NCBI GenBank assembly: GCA_028872685.1
Contig: JAPKEI010000054.1
Span: 1-11,574, forward strand
DNA from: Verrucomicrobiota bacterium
GTDB lineage: Bacteria > Verrucomicrobiota > Verrucomicrobiia > Limisphaerales > UBA1100
DNA length: 11,574 nucleotides
Direction of reading: 5' to 3'
The translations under genes and the position numbers were made by a program. Every line of letters begins with the position of its first letter. Within the stretch, counting starts at the first letter, position 1. Below, one piece after another: positions 1-6,527 of the stretch. The notes beneath the pieces were generated by a model. The model worked only from the letters and a program-made list of their open reading frames with translations. It had not been told where the DNA came from and ran no database searches.

Positions 1-684
1 CAGAAAGCTAATTGGGCACGACGGCCCTTAACCCCGAAAATGGAAGAGTATGCTCGCAACGATACGCGGCATCTCAAGGCCGTGGTGGATGCCTTGCGCG
101 AAGACCTTCGTGCGCGTGGTCGGGAGGAGTGGCATCAGCAGGAATGCGAACGCCAAATCCGTGATAATGCCGTGAACCCACCGCCAGATCCCGACCAAGA
201 ATGGCGTATCAAAGGCACGGCCAGAATGCAACCGGGGGCATTGGCCGTGATGCGTGAACTCTGGCGGTGGCGTGAAGCCGAAGCACGCAAACGTAATCGC
301 CCGCCTTTTTTTGTGCTCTCGCCCGACACGATGCGTGATGTGGCCGAGTCGGCGGTGCTCGACAGGCCCTTTGTAAATTTATTGCCCCGCCGCATGCCCG
401 ATCATCGCAAGCACTCTATCCAGCGTCTTGTCCAGCAAGCGCGTGAACTGCCCGAGGAAGAGTTGCCCATTGTTCACAAGTCCCCGCCGCGCAAACACAT
501 TTCGCCCGCGCAGAAAAAACGGTTCAGCGATTTGCAGGCAGTGCGCGATCGTGAGGCTGGAGAGTTGGGCATTGATCCCACGCTGATCGCCAGTCGCGCC
601 ACGTTGGTTCGTCTCTCGTGCGAGACGGATGAAATTTTTAATGAAGTCCTCCCGTGGCAGCGGGCCTTGCTTGGTGTCAGTTAA
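1..684 (+). CDS. rnd: Ribonuclease D, 3' part (5' end outside window)
   Basis: This is the C-terminal 227 residues of a DEDDy-family 3'-5' exoribonuclease that trims tRNA and other structured RNA 3' ends in the cytoplasm. The frame is open from base 1. It enters at the end of the exonuclease domain: the stretch W-A-R-R-P-L-T-P, then Y-A-R-N-D (window residues 17-21), fits the Exo III motif Y-x3-D with its metal-binding Asp. An HRDC-type helical region follows at about residues 77-155 (a W-R-I-K-G start, then a W-R-W-R-E-A-E-A helix and an R-x-R-P-P-F-F-V-L-S segment), then a second helical region to the stop. The catalytic Exo I and Exo II motifs must lie upstream, so an internal ATG at 40 is not the real start. 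The TAA stop overlaps the convergent rlmI stop. RecQ-type proteins also carry HRDC, but the Exo III motif directly before it points to RNase D. Confidence 0.9.
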   Translation, partial: QKANWARRPLTPKMEEYARNDTRHLKAVVDALREDLRARGREEWHQQECERQIRDNAVNPPPDPDQEWRIKGTARMQPGALAVMRELWRWREAEARKRNRPPFFVLSPDTMRDVAESAVLDRPFVNLLPRRMPDHRKHSIQRLVQQARELPEEELPIVHKSPPRKHISPAQKKRFSDLQAVRDREAGELGIDPTLIASRATLVRLSCETDEIFNEVLPWQRALLGVS

Positions 685-1859
685 GGCAACACTTCCAGTA
701 AAAACCCCTTCAAATATTCCGTCTCCCGAATCGCCGGCACCACGGGGTGATCGGGCGATTGCCAAAAACGCTCGCGCAGTCGTAGCACCTTCCGCGCATC
801 GGCGGCCGCGCTTAGGATGGTGTCCAAAAACAAATCGTCATCCACATGATGTGAACAGCAGAAAGTGGCCAATAACCCGCCCGGCGGTAACAAGCGCAGA
901 GCACGCAAATGGATTTCTTTGTAACCCCGAAGCGCGTCCGGCACCGAGGCGCGGTTTCGAGTGAAGGAGGGTGGGTCGAGAATCACCACGTCAAATTCGC
1001 GCGCTTCTTTTCCTGAATGCTTTTTAAGCCAGTCAAAAACATTGGATTGTTCGAAGGTCGCCGTTAGATCGTTTGCTAATGCATTTGCGCGTGCTTGTGT
1101 CAGTGCTTCCTCAGATTGATCAAGCCCCAGAACTTCGCTTGCGCCTGCCTTAGCCGCGTGTAGCGCGAAGCCGCCCTGAAAAGTGAAGCAATCCAGCACG
1201 CGCTTGTCCGCGCAGTGATTTGCCACGAGAGCATGGTTGATTTGTTGGTCGAGATAGGTGCCGGTCTTGTGCCCTTCCATCAAATCAATGTTAAAGGAAA
1301 CGCCGTTCAACGCGGCGTTCACCGGGCCAGTTAATTCCCCGTGAAGGACGCTTTTGCTTTGTTGCAATCCTTCAAATTCGCGTGACCGCACATCGTTGCG
1401 CTCCACAATGCATTCTGGTTTTGTGAAATCCGAAAGGGCATTGAGAATCAATTTGTGGTGTTGTTCGATTCCCGCAGCGGTAATTTGAATCACTAATGTG
1501 GACTCGTAACGATCTACGATCAGCCCACTCATTCCATCGGCTTCGGAATTAATAAGTCGAAGCGACGAGGCTTCAGGCATCACGGCCTTGCGATGGGTAA
1601 GGGCGGCCTGAATCTTCTGCCGCCAAAAAACAGCATCCGGCTCATCGCGTTGACGAGTCATTATCCGCACTGCGATCTTGGAAGTGTTATGCCAAAAACC
1701 GCGCCCGAGAAAACGTTGCCGTTGATCGACCACCTCTACCCACGCGCCATCGGGCGGCGCGGTGTCGGGGCGTTGGAGTGATTTTTGGTAGATCCAAGGG
1801 TGGCCCGCGCGCACGCGATTGGCCTCCCCCGTCCGAAGTTGCAGGATGGGAGTTTTCAT
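681..1859 (-). CDS. rlmI: Class I SAM-dependent rRNA (cytosine-C5) methyltransferase, RlmI-like
   Basis: Probable 23S rRNA m5C methyltransferase of the RlmI/YccW family (the E. coli enzyme modifies C1962). The 392 residues are close to the usual length of about 396. An N-terminal PUA-like RNA-binding domain covers about 1-75 and includes the R-x-G-H-P-W-I-Y signature at 18-24. The middle domain has D-G-M-S-G-L-I-V-D-R-Y at 108-118 and K-T-G-T-Y-L-D-Q at 198-205. The Rossmann methyltransferase domain has the SAM-binding L-D-C-F-T-F-Q-G-G-F (222-231), the acidic G-L-D strand (245-247), motif IV D-P-P-S-F (295-299) and F-C-C-S-H-H (333-338), where the family usually has a T-C-S-C-S-like stretch. 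It is the last gene of the minus operon, 18 bases after manC. No clear Shine-Dalgarno precedes the ATG. The exact target nucleotide is inferred from the family. Confidence 0.9.
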   Translation of the reverse strand: MKTPILQLRTGEANRVRAGHPWIYQKSLQRPDTAPPDGAWVEVVDQRQRFLGRGFWHNTSKIAVRIMTRQRDEPDAVFWRQKIQAALTHRKAVMPEASSLRLINSEADGMSGLIVDRYESTLVIQITAAGIEQHHKLILNALSDFTKPECIVERNDVRSREFEGLQQSKSVLHGELTGPVNAALNGVSFNIDLMEGHKTGTYLDQQINHALVANHCADKRVLDCFTFQGGFALHAAKAGASEVLGLDQSEEALTQARANALANDLTATFEQSNVFDWLKKHSGKEAREFDVVILDPPSFTRNRASVPDALRGYKEIHLRALRLLPPGGLLATFCCSHHVDDDLFLDTILSAAADARKVLRLRERFWQSPDHPVVPAIRETEYLKGFLLEVLP

Positions 1860-1877
1860 TATGTTTGTAGACAGGTC

Positions 1878-3029
1878 TTAGACTAAATGTTTATGAGCCT
1901 TGCTTGCGGCCAGTTTGTTTACCAGTTCCCGCACTTTTTGTGCATCGCGTTTCTGAGTTACGAGGGTGGCATCGGCGGTTTGCACAATCACGCAGTCGTG
2001 CAGGCCTACGATCGCGATGGGGGTGCGTTGTTTGGGGGGGCGCGTGTCAAAAACCACATTGCGTGCGGCGTCGACATGGATGAAATCCGCGTCGGTGGAG
2101 TTGCCTTCAGTATCGGCTTTGAGGTGACGCGCCAACGCGGGGAGAGCTCCAAGGTCGTCCCAGTCAAAATCGCCATCTGCGACAATCACATTTTGCGCAT
2201 GCTCCATCACGCCAAAATCGAAGGATATTTTTTTTAGATCCGGGTAATCTTTTTTTAGCGCTCGCTTTATTTTAGCTGGAGAACCGGCGATGTGAAACCA
2301 CTTCTCACACGCGGCATGTAGCGCTTTTTGATGTTTGAGCAGGCTCTCAATGATGGTTGTAAATGAAAACACAAACATGCCGGCATTCCAGCGGTAGTCA
2401 CCGCTGTTCACTAATCGCACGGCTTTGGCGAAGTGGGGTTTTTCCACAAACCGTTCTGCACGGTGGAATACGGTTTTATACGGTTTGCGGCCAGGGATTG
2501 GGGGCAGGGCATTGCCGGCATGAATGTAGCCGTAACCCGTTTCAGGGTGGGTGGGATGGATGCCAATGGTAATAATGGCTTGCCCGCGGCTGGCGAGATC
2601 AAAGCTGTCGTCAAGAATCCGTTGAAACTTTTTTTCGCCTTTGGCGGAAATCACATGGTCTGAAGGGAGTACTGCCATCACGCCAGTGGTGCTACGCGCA
2701 CCTACCAACGCCGCGGCCAGCGTGATCGCGGGCCCGGTGTCGCGTCCACACGGCTCGGCGATGACATTATCTTTCGGCACGCGTGGAAGCTGTTTGCGAA
2801 TGGCGGCGGCCTGCGATTCGTTGGTGATGATGAAAATGTTTTTGACTGGCACCAGCGCTTTCACGCGTTCAAAGGTGTGTTGGAGAAATGATTTTTTATC
2901 GAACAATGCCAACAATTGTTTCGGCGTGGACTCGCGGCTGAGCGGCCAGAAGCGTTCGCCTTTACCTCCGGCAAGAATGGCGACGTAGCGGTCTTTCGGG
3001 TTTAGGGCGTTTTTCTTTTTTGTGGCCAT
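1878..3029 (-). CDS. manC: Mannose-1-phosphate guanylyltransferase
   Basis: Makes GDP-mannose from mannose-1-phosphate and GTP, feeding cell-surface polysaccharide and glycan synthesis. The 383 residues form a single nucleotidyltransferase domain without the C-terminal cupin phosphomannose isomerase domain found in bifunctional ManC/AlgA. Visible motifs are the GTP-binding G-G-K-G-E-R-F-W-P-L-S-R (21-32) with P-K-Q-L just after it, the E-P-x-G-R-D-T-G-P-A segment, P-S-D-H, E-T-G-Y-G-Y-I, V-E-K-P, W-N-A-G-M-F-V-F, F-D-x-G-V-M-E and W-D-D-L-G. The first 14 residues are a Lys-rich extension before the first strand. The ATG lies one base after the trpA stop, so translational coupling is likely. 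It is not obviously connected to the cofactor genes around it, and no other sugar-nucleotide gene is in the window. Confidence 0.93.
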   Translation of the reverse strand: MATKKKNALNPKDRYVAILAGGKGERFWPLSRESTPKQLLALFDKKSFLQHTFERVKALVPVKNIFIITNESQAAAIRKQLPRVPKDNVIAEPCGRDTGPAITLAAALVGARSTTGVMAVLPSDHVISAKGEKKFQRILDDSFDLASRGQAIITIGIHPTHPETGYGYIHAGNALPPIPGRKPYKTVFHRAERFVEKPHFAKAVRLVNSGDYRWNAGMFVFSFTTIIESLLKHQKALHAACEKWFHIAGSPAKIKRALKKDYPDLKKISFDFGVMEHAQNVIVADGDFDWDDLGALPALARHLKADTEGNSTDADFIHVDAARNVVFDTRPPKQRTPIAIVGLHDCVIVQTADATLVTQKRDAQKVRELVNKLAASKAHKHLV

Positions 3030-3030
3030 G

Positions 3031-3831
3031 TCAGTTCTTTTTGATGGCGTCCACGAGGGTTTTCACAAAGGCACCTACGCGTTCAGGTAAATTGGTTTCC
3101 GCGCCGTGTTCGGCGATTTGATTCACAATCGCACTTCCCACTACAACGGCATCGCTGCACGCGGCCACTTGACGGGCTTGTTCGGGGTTTGAAATGCCAA
3201 ACCCCACCGCAATGGGCAGCTTGGTGTGTTTGCGAATGACGGCGGTGGCTTCTTCCATGTTAGCAGCCACATTCTGCTGCATCCCAGTGACGCCTTCGCG
3301 CGAAATGTAATAAATAAAGCCATTGCCCCGCGCGGTGATCGCAGCGATCCGTTCTTCAGGCGTGGTGGGTGCGACTAACCAAATGCTGCACAAACCGGCA
3401 TCGCGCATGAGCGTTTCATATTCGTCGGCCTCTTCGGGTGGGAGGTCCAGTGCGAGCATTCCATCCACTCCTGCTTCTGCAGCGACATTGATAAATTCAG
3501 CCAAACCGTGCCGGTGAATGAGGTTGTAGTATATATAGAGAACAATTGGGACTTGTGAACGCTTACGGATGTTGGCCACGGAATCCAGTAGTTTGGCGGG
3601 AGTAGTACCGCTGGCAAGGCCGCGTTGGGCGGCGAGTTGATTGACAAGACCGTCAGCCAGCGGATCGCTGAAAGGCACACCCAACTCAAGCACGTCGACA
3701 CCGGCGGCATCAAGTGCCACGGCAATGTTTTCCGTGGCCTCAAGATTCGGGTCACCAGCGCCAATGTAGGCTACAAAGCCTTTTTGGCCGGCGGCCCGTA
3801 AGTCGGCAAAGCGTTGGTCGATTCGATTCAT
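3031..3831 (-). CDS. trpA: Tryptophan synthase alpha subunit
   Basis: The alpha subunit cleaves indole-3-glycerol phosphate to indole and glyceraldehyde-3-phosphate and channels indole to TrpB. The 266 residues match the usual length (268 in E. coli). The TIM-barrel signatures are clear. The catalytic Glu and Asp fall at E49 (in L-E-L-G-V-P-F-S-D-P) and D60 (in L-A-D-G), the same numbers as in E. coli. The loop-6 region reads Y-Y-I-S-R-E-G-V-T-G, and the phosphate-binding region has G-F-G-I-S and V-V-G-S-A-I-V. After D60-G61 the sequence is L-V-N-Q instead of the widespread P-T-I-Q. trpB and the other trp genes are not in the window. The gene starts 15 bases after coaX and ends 1 base before manC, inside an otherwise cofactor-oriented operon. 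Confidence 0.97.
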   Translation of the reverse strand: MNRIDQRFADLRAAGQKGFVAYIGAGDPNLEATENIAVALDAAGVDVLELGVPFSDPLADGLVNQLAAQRGLASGTTPAKLLDSVANIRKRSQVPIVLYIYYNLIHRHGLAEFINVAAEAGVDGMLALDLPPEEADEYETLMRDAGLCSIWLVAPTTPEERIAAITARGNGFIYYISREGVTGMQQNVAANMEEATAVIRKHTKLPIAVGFGISNPEQARQVAACSDAVVVGSAIVNQIAEHGAETNLPERVGAFVKTLVDAIKKN

Positions 3832-3846
3832 CCGCGCGCGAGCTTA

Positions 3847-4590
3847 TCAACTGGCGTGACAGGAAGCGAGTCGGAGTCCTTCGAGCGTGAGTAAGGGACG
3901 CACGGCAGTGATTTCAGGGCATTGCCGCGCGATGAGTCGTGCTGTTCCTCCGGTGGCCACCACTGGCAATTTGCGAGTGGATAATTCGTGTTGCAGCTCT
4001 TTGATGAGCCCGGTGATAAGGCCGCGGTAGCCGTGAACCGCGCCGATGCGCATGGCGTGTTCGGTGGTCTTGCCAATGACGGAACGTATGTCACGGATTT
4101 CAACACGCGGTAGCAGCGCGGTTTTTTCGTGCAAATAATCCGTCATCGCGGAAAGCCCGGGGGCGATGATGCCGCCGGCATAACGGCCCTTAACGTCGAC
4201 GATGTCGAAGGTGACTGCCGTGCCGAAGTCGACAATCACCACCGGCGCACCAAAGTGTTCGAGTCCCGCCCGCGCATTGGCCAATCGATCGGGGCCGATG
4301 GTGGCGGGTTTGGGGTAGTCAATCTCGAGCCCGCAATTGCGATAGGTGATAACTTGCGTTTTTATTCCCATCCCATGTAAAACTTTCCGCGCCGCGCGCG
4401 TGGCGGTCGGCACTACGCTGCATAACGTCGCGCTGACCACAGTTTGTTTTCCAAGAAATCGCTCCAGCCATTTTGCAGCGTGGAGGCTCTGCCAACTCGC
4501 GGTAGGGAAATTATCGTGTGGCGAAATGCGTTTGCCATGGGTGAGGCCTGCATGGGTATGGGTGTTGCCGATGTCGAGCAGTAGATTCAT
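3847..4590 (-). CDS. coaX: Type III pantothenate kinase
   Basis: Phosphorylates pantothenate in the first committed step of coenzyme A synthesis. Type III enzymes are unrelated to CoaA and generally insensitive to CoA feedback. The 247-residue protein shows the ASKHA-fold phosphate-1 motif D-I-G-N-T (6-10), the substrate and catalytic stretch G-P-D-R-L-A-N-A (99-106, with D101 as the likely catalytic Asp), the phosphate-2 motif D-F-G-T-A-V-T-F-D (121-129), G-G-I-I-A-P-G-L (139-146) and a late A-T-G-G. The start ATG overlaps the birA stop as ATGA, which fixes the start and implies translational coupling. A birA-coaX pairing is common in bacteria; the Bordetella homologue Baf sits beside birA. 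Confidence 0.96.
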   Translation of the reverse strand: MNLLLDIGNTHTHAGLTHGKRISPHDNFPTASWQSLHAAKWLERFLGKQTVVSATLCSVVPTATRAARKVLHGMGIKTQVITYRNCGLEIDYPKPATIGPDRLANARAGLEHFGAPVVIVDFGTAVTFDIVDVKGRYAGGIIAPGLSAMTDYLHEKTALLPRVEIRDIRSVIGKTTEHAMRIGAVHGYRGLITGLIKELQHELSTRKLPVVATGGTARLIARQCPEITAVRPLLTLEGLRLASCHAS

Positions 4591-5564
4591 TTCGTGAGAG
4601 TGACTTCGCCGCCGATGATACGTTCAATTCGGCCGTGTTCGGTACGGAGCAGTAGCGCGCCATTTTCGTCCAACGCCTCAGCACGTCCGCGTACGCGGCG
4701 GGTGCCCATGTCGATGGTGGCTTGTTTGCCGAGCGTGCTGCAATGGCTGGCCCATTCCTCCGCCACGGCGGCGAAGTTGCCGGCAAGAATGCGAGCGTAT
4801 TCGTGATCAAGGTTGCGAAGTACTGCCTCGGCTAGATCCGGTCGCGAAACATTTTTGCCCGTGGCCAATTTAAGAGAGGTAGCAATTCCGCGTAGATCGG
4901 CGGGGAATTCGCTGGCGGTTTGGTTCACATCAATGCCGATGCCGAGTACGACCGAGCGCACATGCTCCAGTTCGGCGCTCATTTCAGTAAGGATACCCGC
5001 GATTTTCTTGCCTTTAATTAAAAGATCGTTAGGCCATTTAATCTCCGGCGTAATGCCGGTCGCTGACTGAATGGCGCGCACCAGCGCAATGGCTGACGCT
5101 GCTGTGAGTTGGGTGCATTCGCCCGGTGTAAGGCTGGGGCGGAGAAGCGCGGAAAACCACAAGCCGCGTCCGGTGGGTGATGACCAACGACGACCCATGC
5201 GGCCGCGTCCGGCGGATTGAGATTCAGCAAATATTACGAGCCCTTCGGGGTGCCCTTCCAACGCGGCGCGGCTTGCTTCGTCATTGGTGGACGTGGTGTT
5301 TTGTAAAACGCGCACCGTGCTGCCGATCACTTGATCTTGGATGAGTCGTGATTGTAGATCAACAGCGAGGAGGGCGTCGGGCGCGGACACCAGCTGATAT
5401 CCGCGGTGGGGGCTGGCGATGATTTCAAAACCTGCTTCGCGTAGTGACTCGATGTGCGACCACACTGCGGCGCGCGTGACGTGTAGTTGCTGGCATAAAT
5501 CCGTTCCGGCAACGCCATCGGGATGGGTGCGGAGGGCTGCGAGCAGTTGGGCGGCAGTGGTCAT
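4587..5564 (-). CDS. birA: Biotin--[acetyl-CoA carboxylase] ligase with N-terminal DNA-binding domain (BirA)
   Basis: Activates biotin as biotinyl-5'-AMP and transfers it to the biotin carrier protein of acyl-CoA carboxylases. The 325 residues have the three-domain class II layout. A winged helix-turn-helix occupies about 1-60 (V-T-R-A-A-V-W-S-H-I at 29-38, wing H-R-G-Y-Q-L at 53-58). The central ligase domain has T-S-T-N (91-94), the biotinyl-AMP loop G-R-G-R-M-G-R-R-W (119-127) and K-W-P-N-D (176-180) followed by K-I-A-G-I-L. The C-terminal SH3-like domain covers about 275-325. The intact HTH suggests it can also act as a biotin-responsive repressor, but no biotin synthesis or transport gene is in the window. 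Both ends overlap neighbours by 4 bases (nadC upstream, coaX downstream). No Shine-Dalgarno is apparent before the ATG. Confidence 0.95.
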   Translation of the reverse strand: MTTAAQLLAALRTHPDGVAGTDLCQQLHVTRAAVWSHIESLREAGFEIIASPHRGYQLVSAPDALLAVDLQSRLIQDQVIGSTVRVLQNTTSTNDEASRAALEGHPEGLVIFAESQSAGRGRMGRRWSSPTGRGLWFSALLRPSLTPGECTQLTAASAIALVRAIQSATGITPEIKWPNDLLIKGKKIAGILTEMSAELEHVRSVVLGIGIDVNQTASEFPADLRGIATSLKLATGKNVSRPDLAEAVLRNLDHEYARILAGNFAAVAEEWASHCSTLGKQATIDMGTRRVRGRAEALDENGALLLRTEHGRIERIIGGEVTLTK

Positions 5565-6415
5565 GGGGTGGGAGAAAAATCCATGGCGATATCCACCGCC
5601 ACAGCGGAATGCGTGAGCGCGCCAACAGAGATAAAATTTACGCCGGTTTCCGCGACCGCGCGGATGCTCTCGAACGTGATGCCTCCACTGGCTTCGATTT
5701 GGCTGCGGCCATCAATGAGCGCTACCGCTTCGCGCAACATTTCCGGAGTCATGTTATCCAGTAAAATAATGTCAGCACCCGCGGCAGCAGCGGCTTCGGC
5801 TTGTTCGAGTGTGTCGGCTTCCACTTCCACTTTCAAATCCGGCGCTGCCTCATGCGCGCGCGTCACGGCGTCGGCTACGGGGTTTAGAGCCTCCAAGGCG
5901 GCCAGGTGGTTGTCCTTGATCATGATGAGGTCATCGAGTCCGCGTCGATGGTTGCGGGCACCTCCGCATTGCACTGCGTATTTTTCGAAAGCCCGCCAGC
6001 CGGGTGTGGTTTTGCGCGTGTCGAGAATCAATACGCCAGTGCCGCGAACGGCCTCCACATAATTCGCCGCCTGCGTGGCAATTCCGGAAAGACGTTGGAG
6101 ATAATTCAGCGCCGTCCGTTCAGCAGTGAGTAACGTGCGGCAGGGTGCTTCAATTTTCAGCAATGTCGCGCCAGCACCAACTACCATGCCATCTTCAATT
6201 ACGGTTCGAAAATTAGTCTTTCCGGACAATTGGGCGAAGGCCTCTTGTGCGAACGCCGTGCCGCACACTGTGAGTGACTCGCGTGCGACAATGGTCGCGC
6301 TTCCCATTGCTTCTGCGGGCAGTAGCGCATTTGTGGTTACGTCACCTGTGCCGATGTCTTCGGCGAGGGCACGTTGCACATGTTGCTGGATTAATTGTTC
6401 TTCAATTGCGGCCAC
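5561..6415 (-). CDS. nadC: Nicotinate-nucleotide pyrophosphorylase (carboxylating), quinolinate phosphoribosyltransferase
   Basis: Converts quinolinate and PRPP to nicotinate mononucleotide, CO2 and PPi in de novo NAD synthesis. The 284-residue length is typical. Signatures include A-L-A-E-D-I-G-T-G-D-V-T-T (16-28), A-E-R-T-A-L-N-Y-L-Q (98-107), D-T-R-K-T-T-P-G-W-R (132-141), C-G-G-A-R-N-H-R (150-157), M-I-K-D-N-H (165-170), L-L-D-N-M (218-222), E-A-S-G-G-I (241-246) and a final I-S-V-G-A-L-T-H-S. The start is GTG (complement of CAC at 6413-6415). The in-frame stretch upstream to the first stop (a TAG near 6469) contains no ATG, GTG or TTG, so this is the only usual start. It is the first gene of the minus operon and overlaps birA as ATGA. 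nadA and nadB are not in the window. Confidence 0.96.
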   Translation of the reverse strand: MAAIEEQLIQQHVQRALAEDIGTGDVTTNALLPAEAMGSATIVARESLTVCGTAFAQEAFAQLSGKTNFRTVIEDGMVVGAGATLLKIEAPCRTLLTAERTALNYLQRLSGIATQAANYVEAVRGTGVLILDTRKTTPGWRAFEKYAVQCGGARNHRRGLDDLIMIKDNHLAALEALNPVADAVTRAHEAAPDLKVEVEADTLEQAEAAAAAGADIILLDNMTPEMLREAVALIDGRSQIEASGGITFESIRAVAETGVNFISVGALTHSAVAVDIAMDFSPTP

Positions 6416-6527
6416 GGCCCATTCTTGGAGTGTGCCGTGCCAAGTGGCAAACCGTTTTACTGTTTTACTCTAAAACAGTCGGTGGAAAAAGATGTCCTTT
6501 TGGCTAATACTGTGGCACATTATTTCC
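6416..6527. promoter_or_regulatory. Divergent intergenic control region between nadC and msrP
   Basis: This 112-base stretch is the only substantial non-coding interval in the window and must hold the promoter of the minus operon and probably that of the plus operon. It carries the inverted and tandem repeats described at 6451-6483. I cannot assign a convincing -35/-10 pair on either strand. A TAATAC at 6505-6510 is a possible plus-strand -10, but no good -35 lies 16-18 bases upstream. GGTGG at 6481-6485 sits 6 bases before an ATG at 6492, an alternative start for msrP. No riboswitch or terminator structure is recognisable. Confidence 0.6.
6451..6483. repeat. Perfect inverted repeat with overlapping tandem repeat; candidate operator
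   Basis: Arm ACTGTTTTA (6459-6467), spacer CTC (6468-6470) and arm TAAAACAGT (6471-6479) form a perfect 9-bp inverted repeat. It is flanked by ACCG (6451-6454) and CGGT (6480-6483), which are also complementary but offset by four T residues. In addition the 8-mer GTTTTACT occurs twice in tandem (6454-6461 and 6462-6469). The GTTTTA core is thus present three times, twice forward and once inverted, within about 23 bases. The position between divergent genes and the short spacer suit a dimeric repressor or activator site. The arms are AT-rich and no T-run follows, so a transcription terminator is unlikely. The regulator is unknown. Confidence 0.6.

Noticed and set aside
40..684. A complete short gene starting at the ATG at 40.
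   Set aside because: The frame continues to base 1 with conserved RNase D residues before this Met, so it is the tail of a longer gene.
2229..2257. Two runs of seven or more T in manC, suggesting a phase-variable tract.
   Set aside because: They encode ordinary Lys-rich positions, are too short and interrupted to be convincing slippage tracts, and the frame is intact.
6437..6448. Small palindrome TGCCA-AG-TGGCA upstream of nadC.
   Set aside because: Five-base arms are expected by chance at this GC content, and nothing else supports it.
6459..6479. CTGT...ACAG in the inverted repeat read as a LexA box.
   Set aside because: The spacing is 11 bases instead of 8, and neither flanking operon is an SOS gene set.
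6513..6527. TGGCAC followed by TTCC after 5 bases, resembling a sigma-54 -24/-12 promoter.
   Set aside because: The -12 element reads TTCC instead of TTGC, and it ends directly at the preferred msrP start, so transcription would begin inside the gene.
6492..6527. Longer msrP start at the ATG at 6492 with GGTGG 6 bases upstream.
   Set aside because: It adds a hydrophobic W-L-I-L-W stretch before an already long Tat n-region. The ATG at 6528 gives a normal MsrP N-terminus, though the longer form is not excluded.
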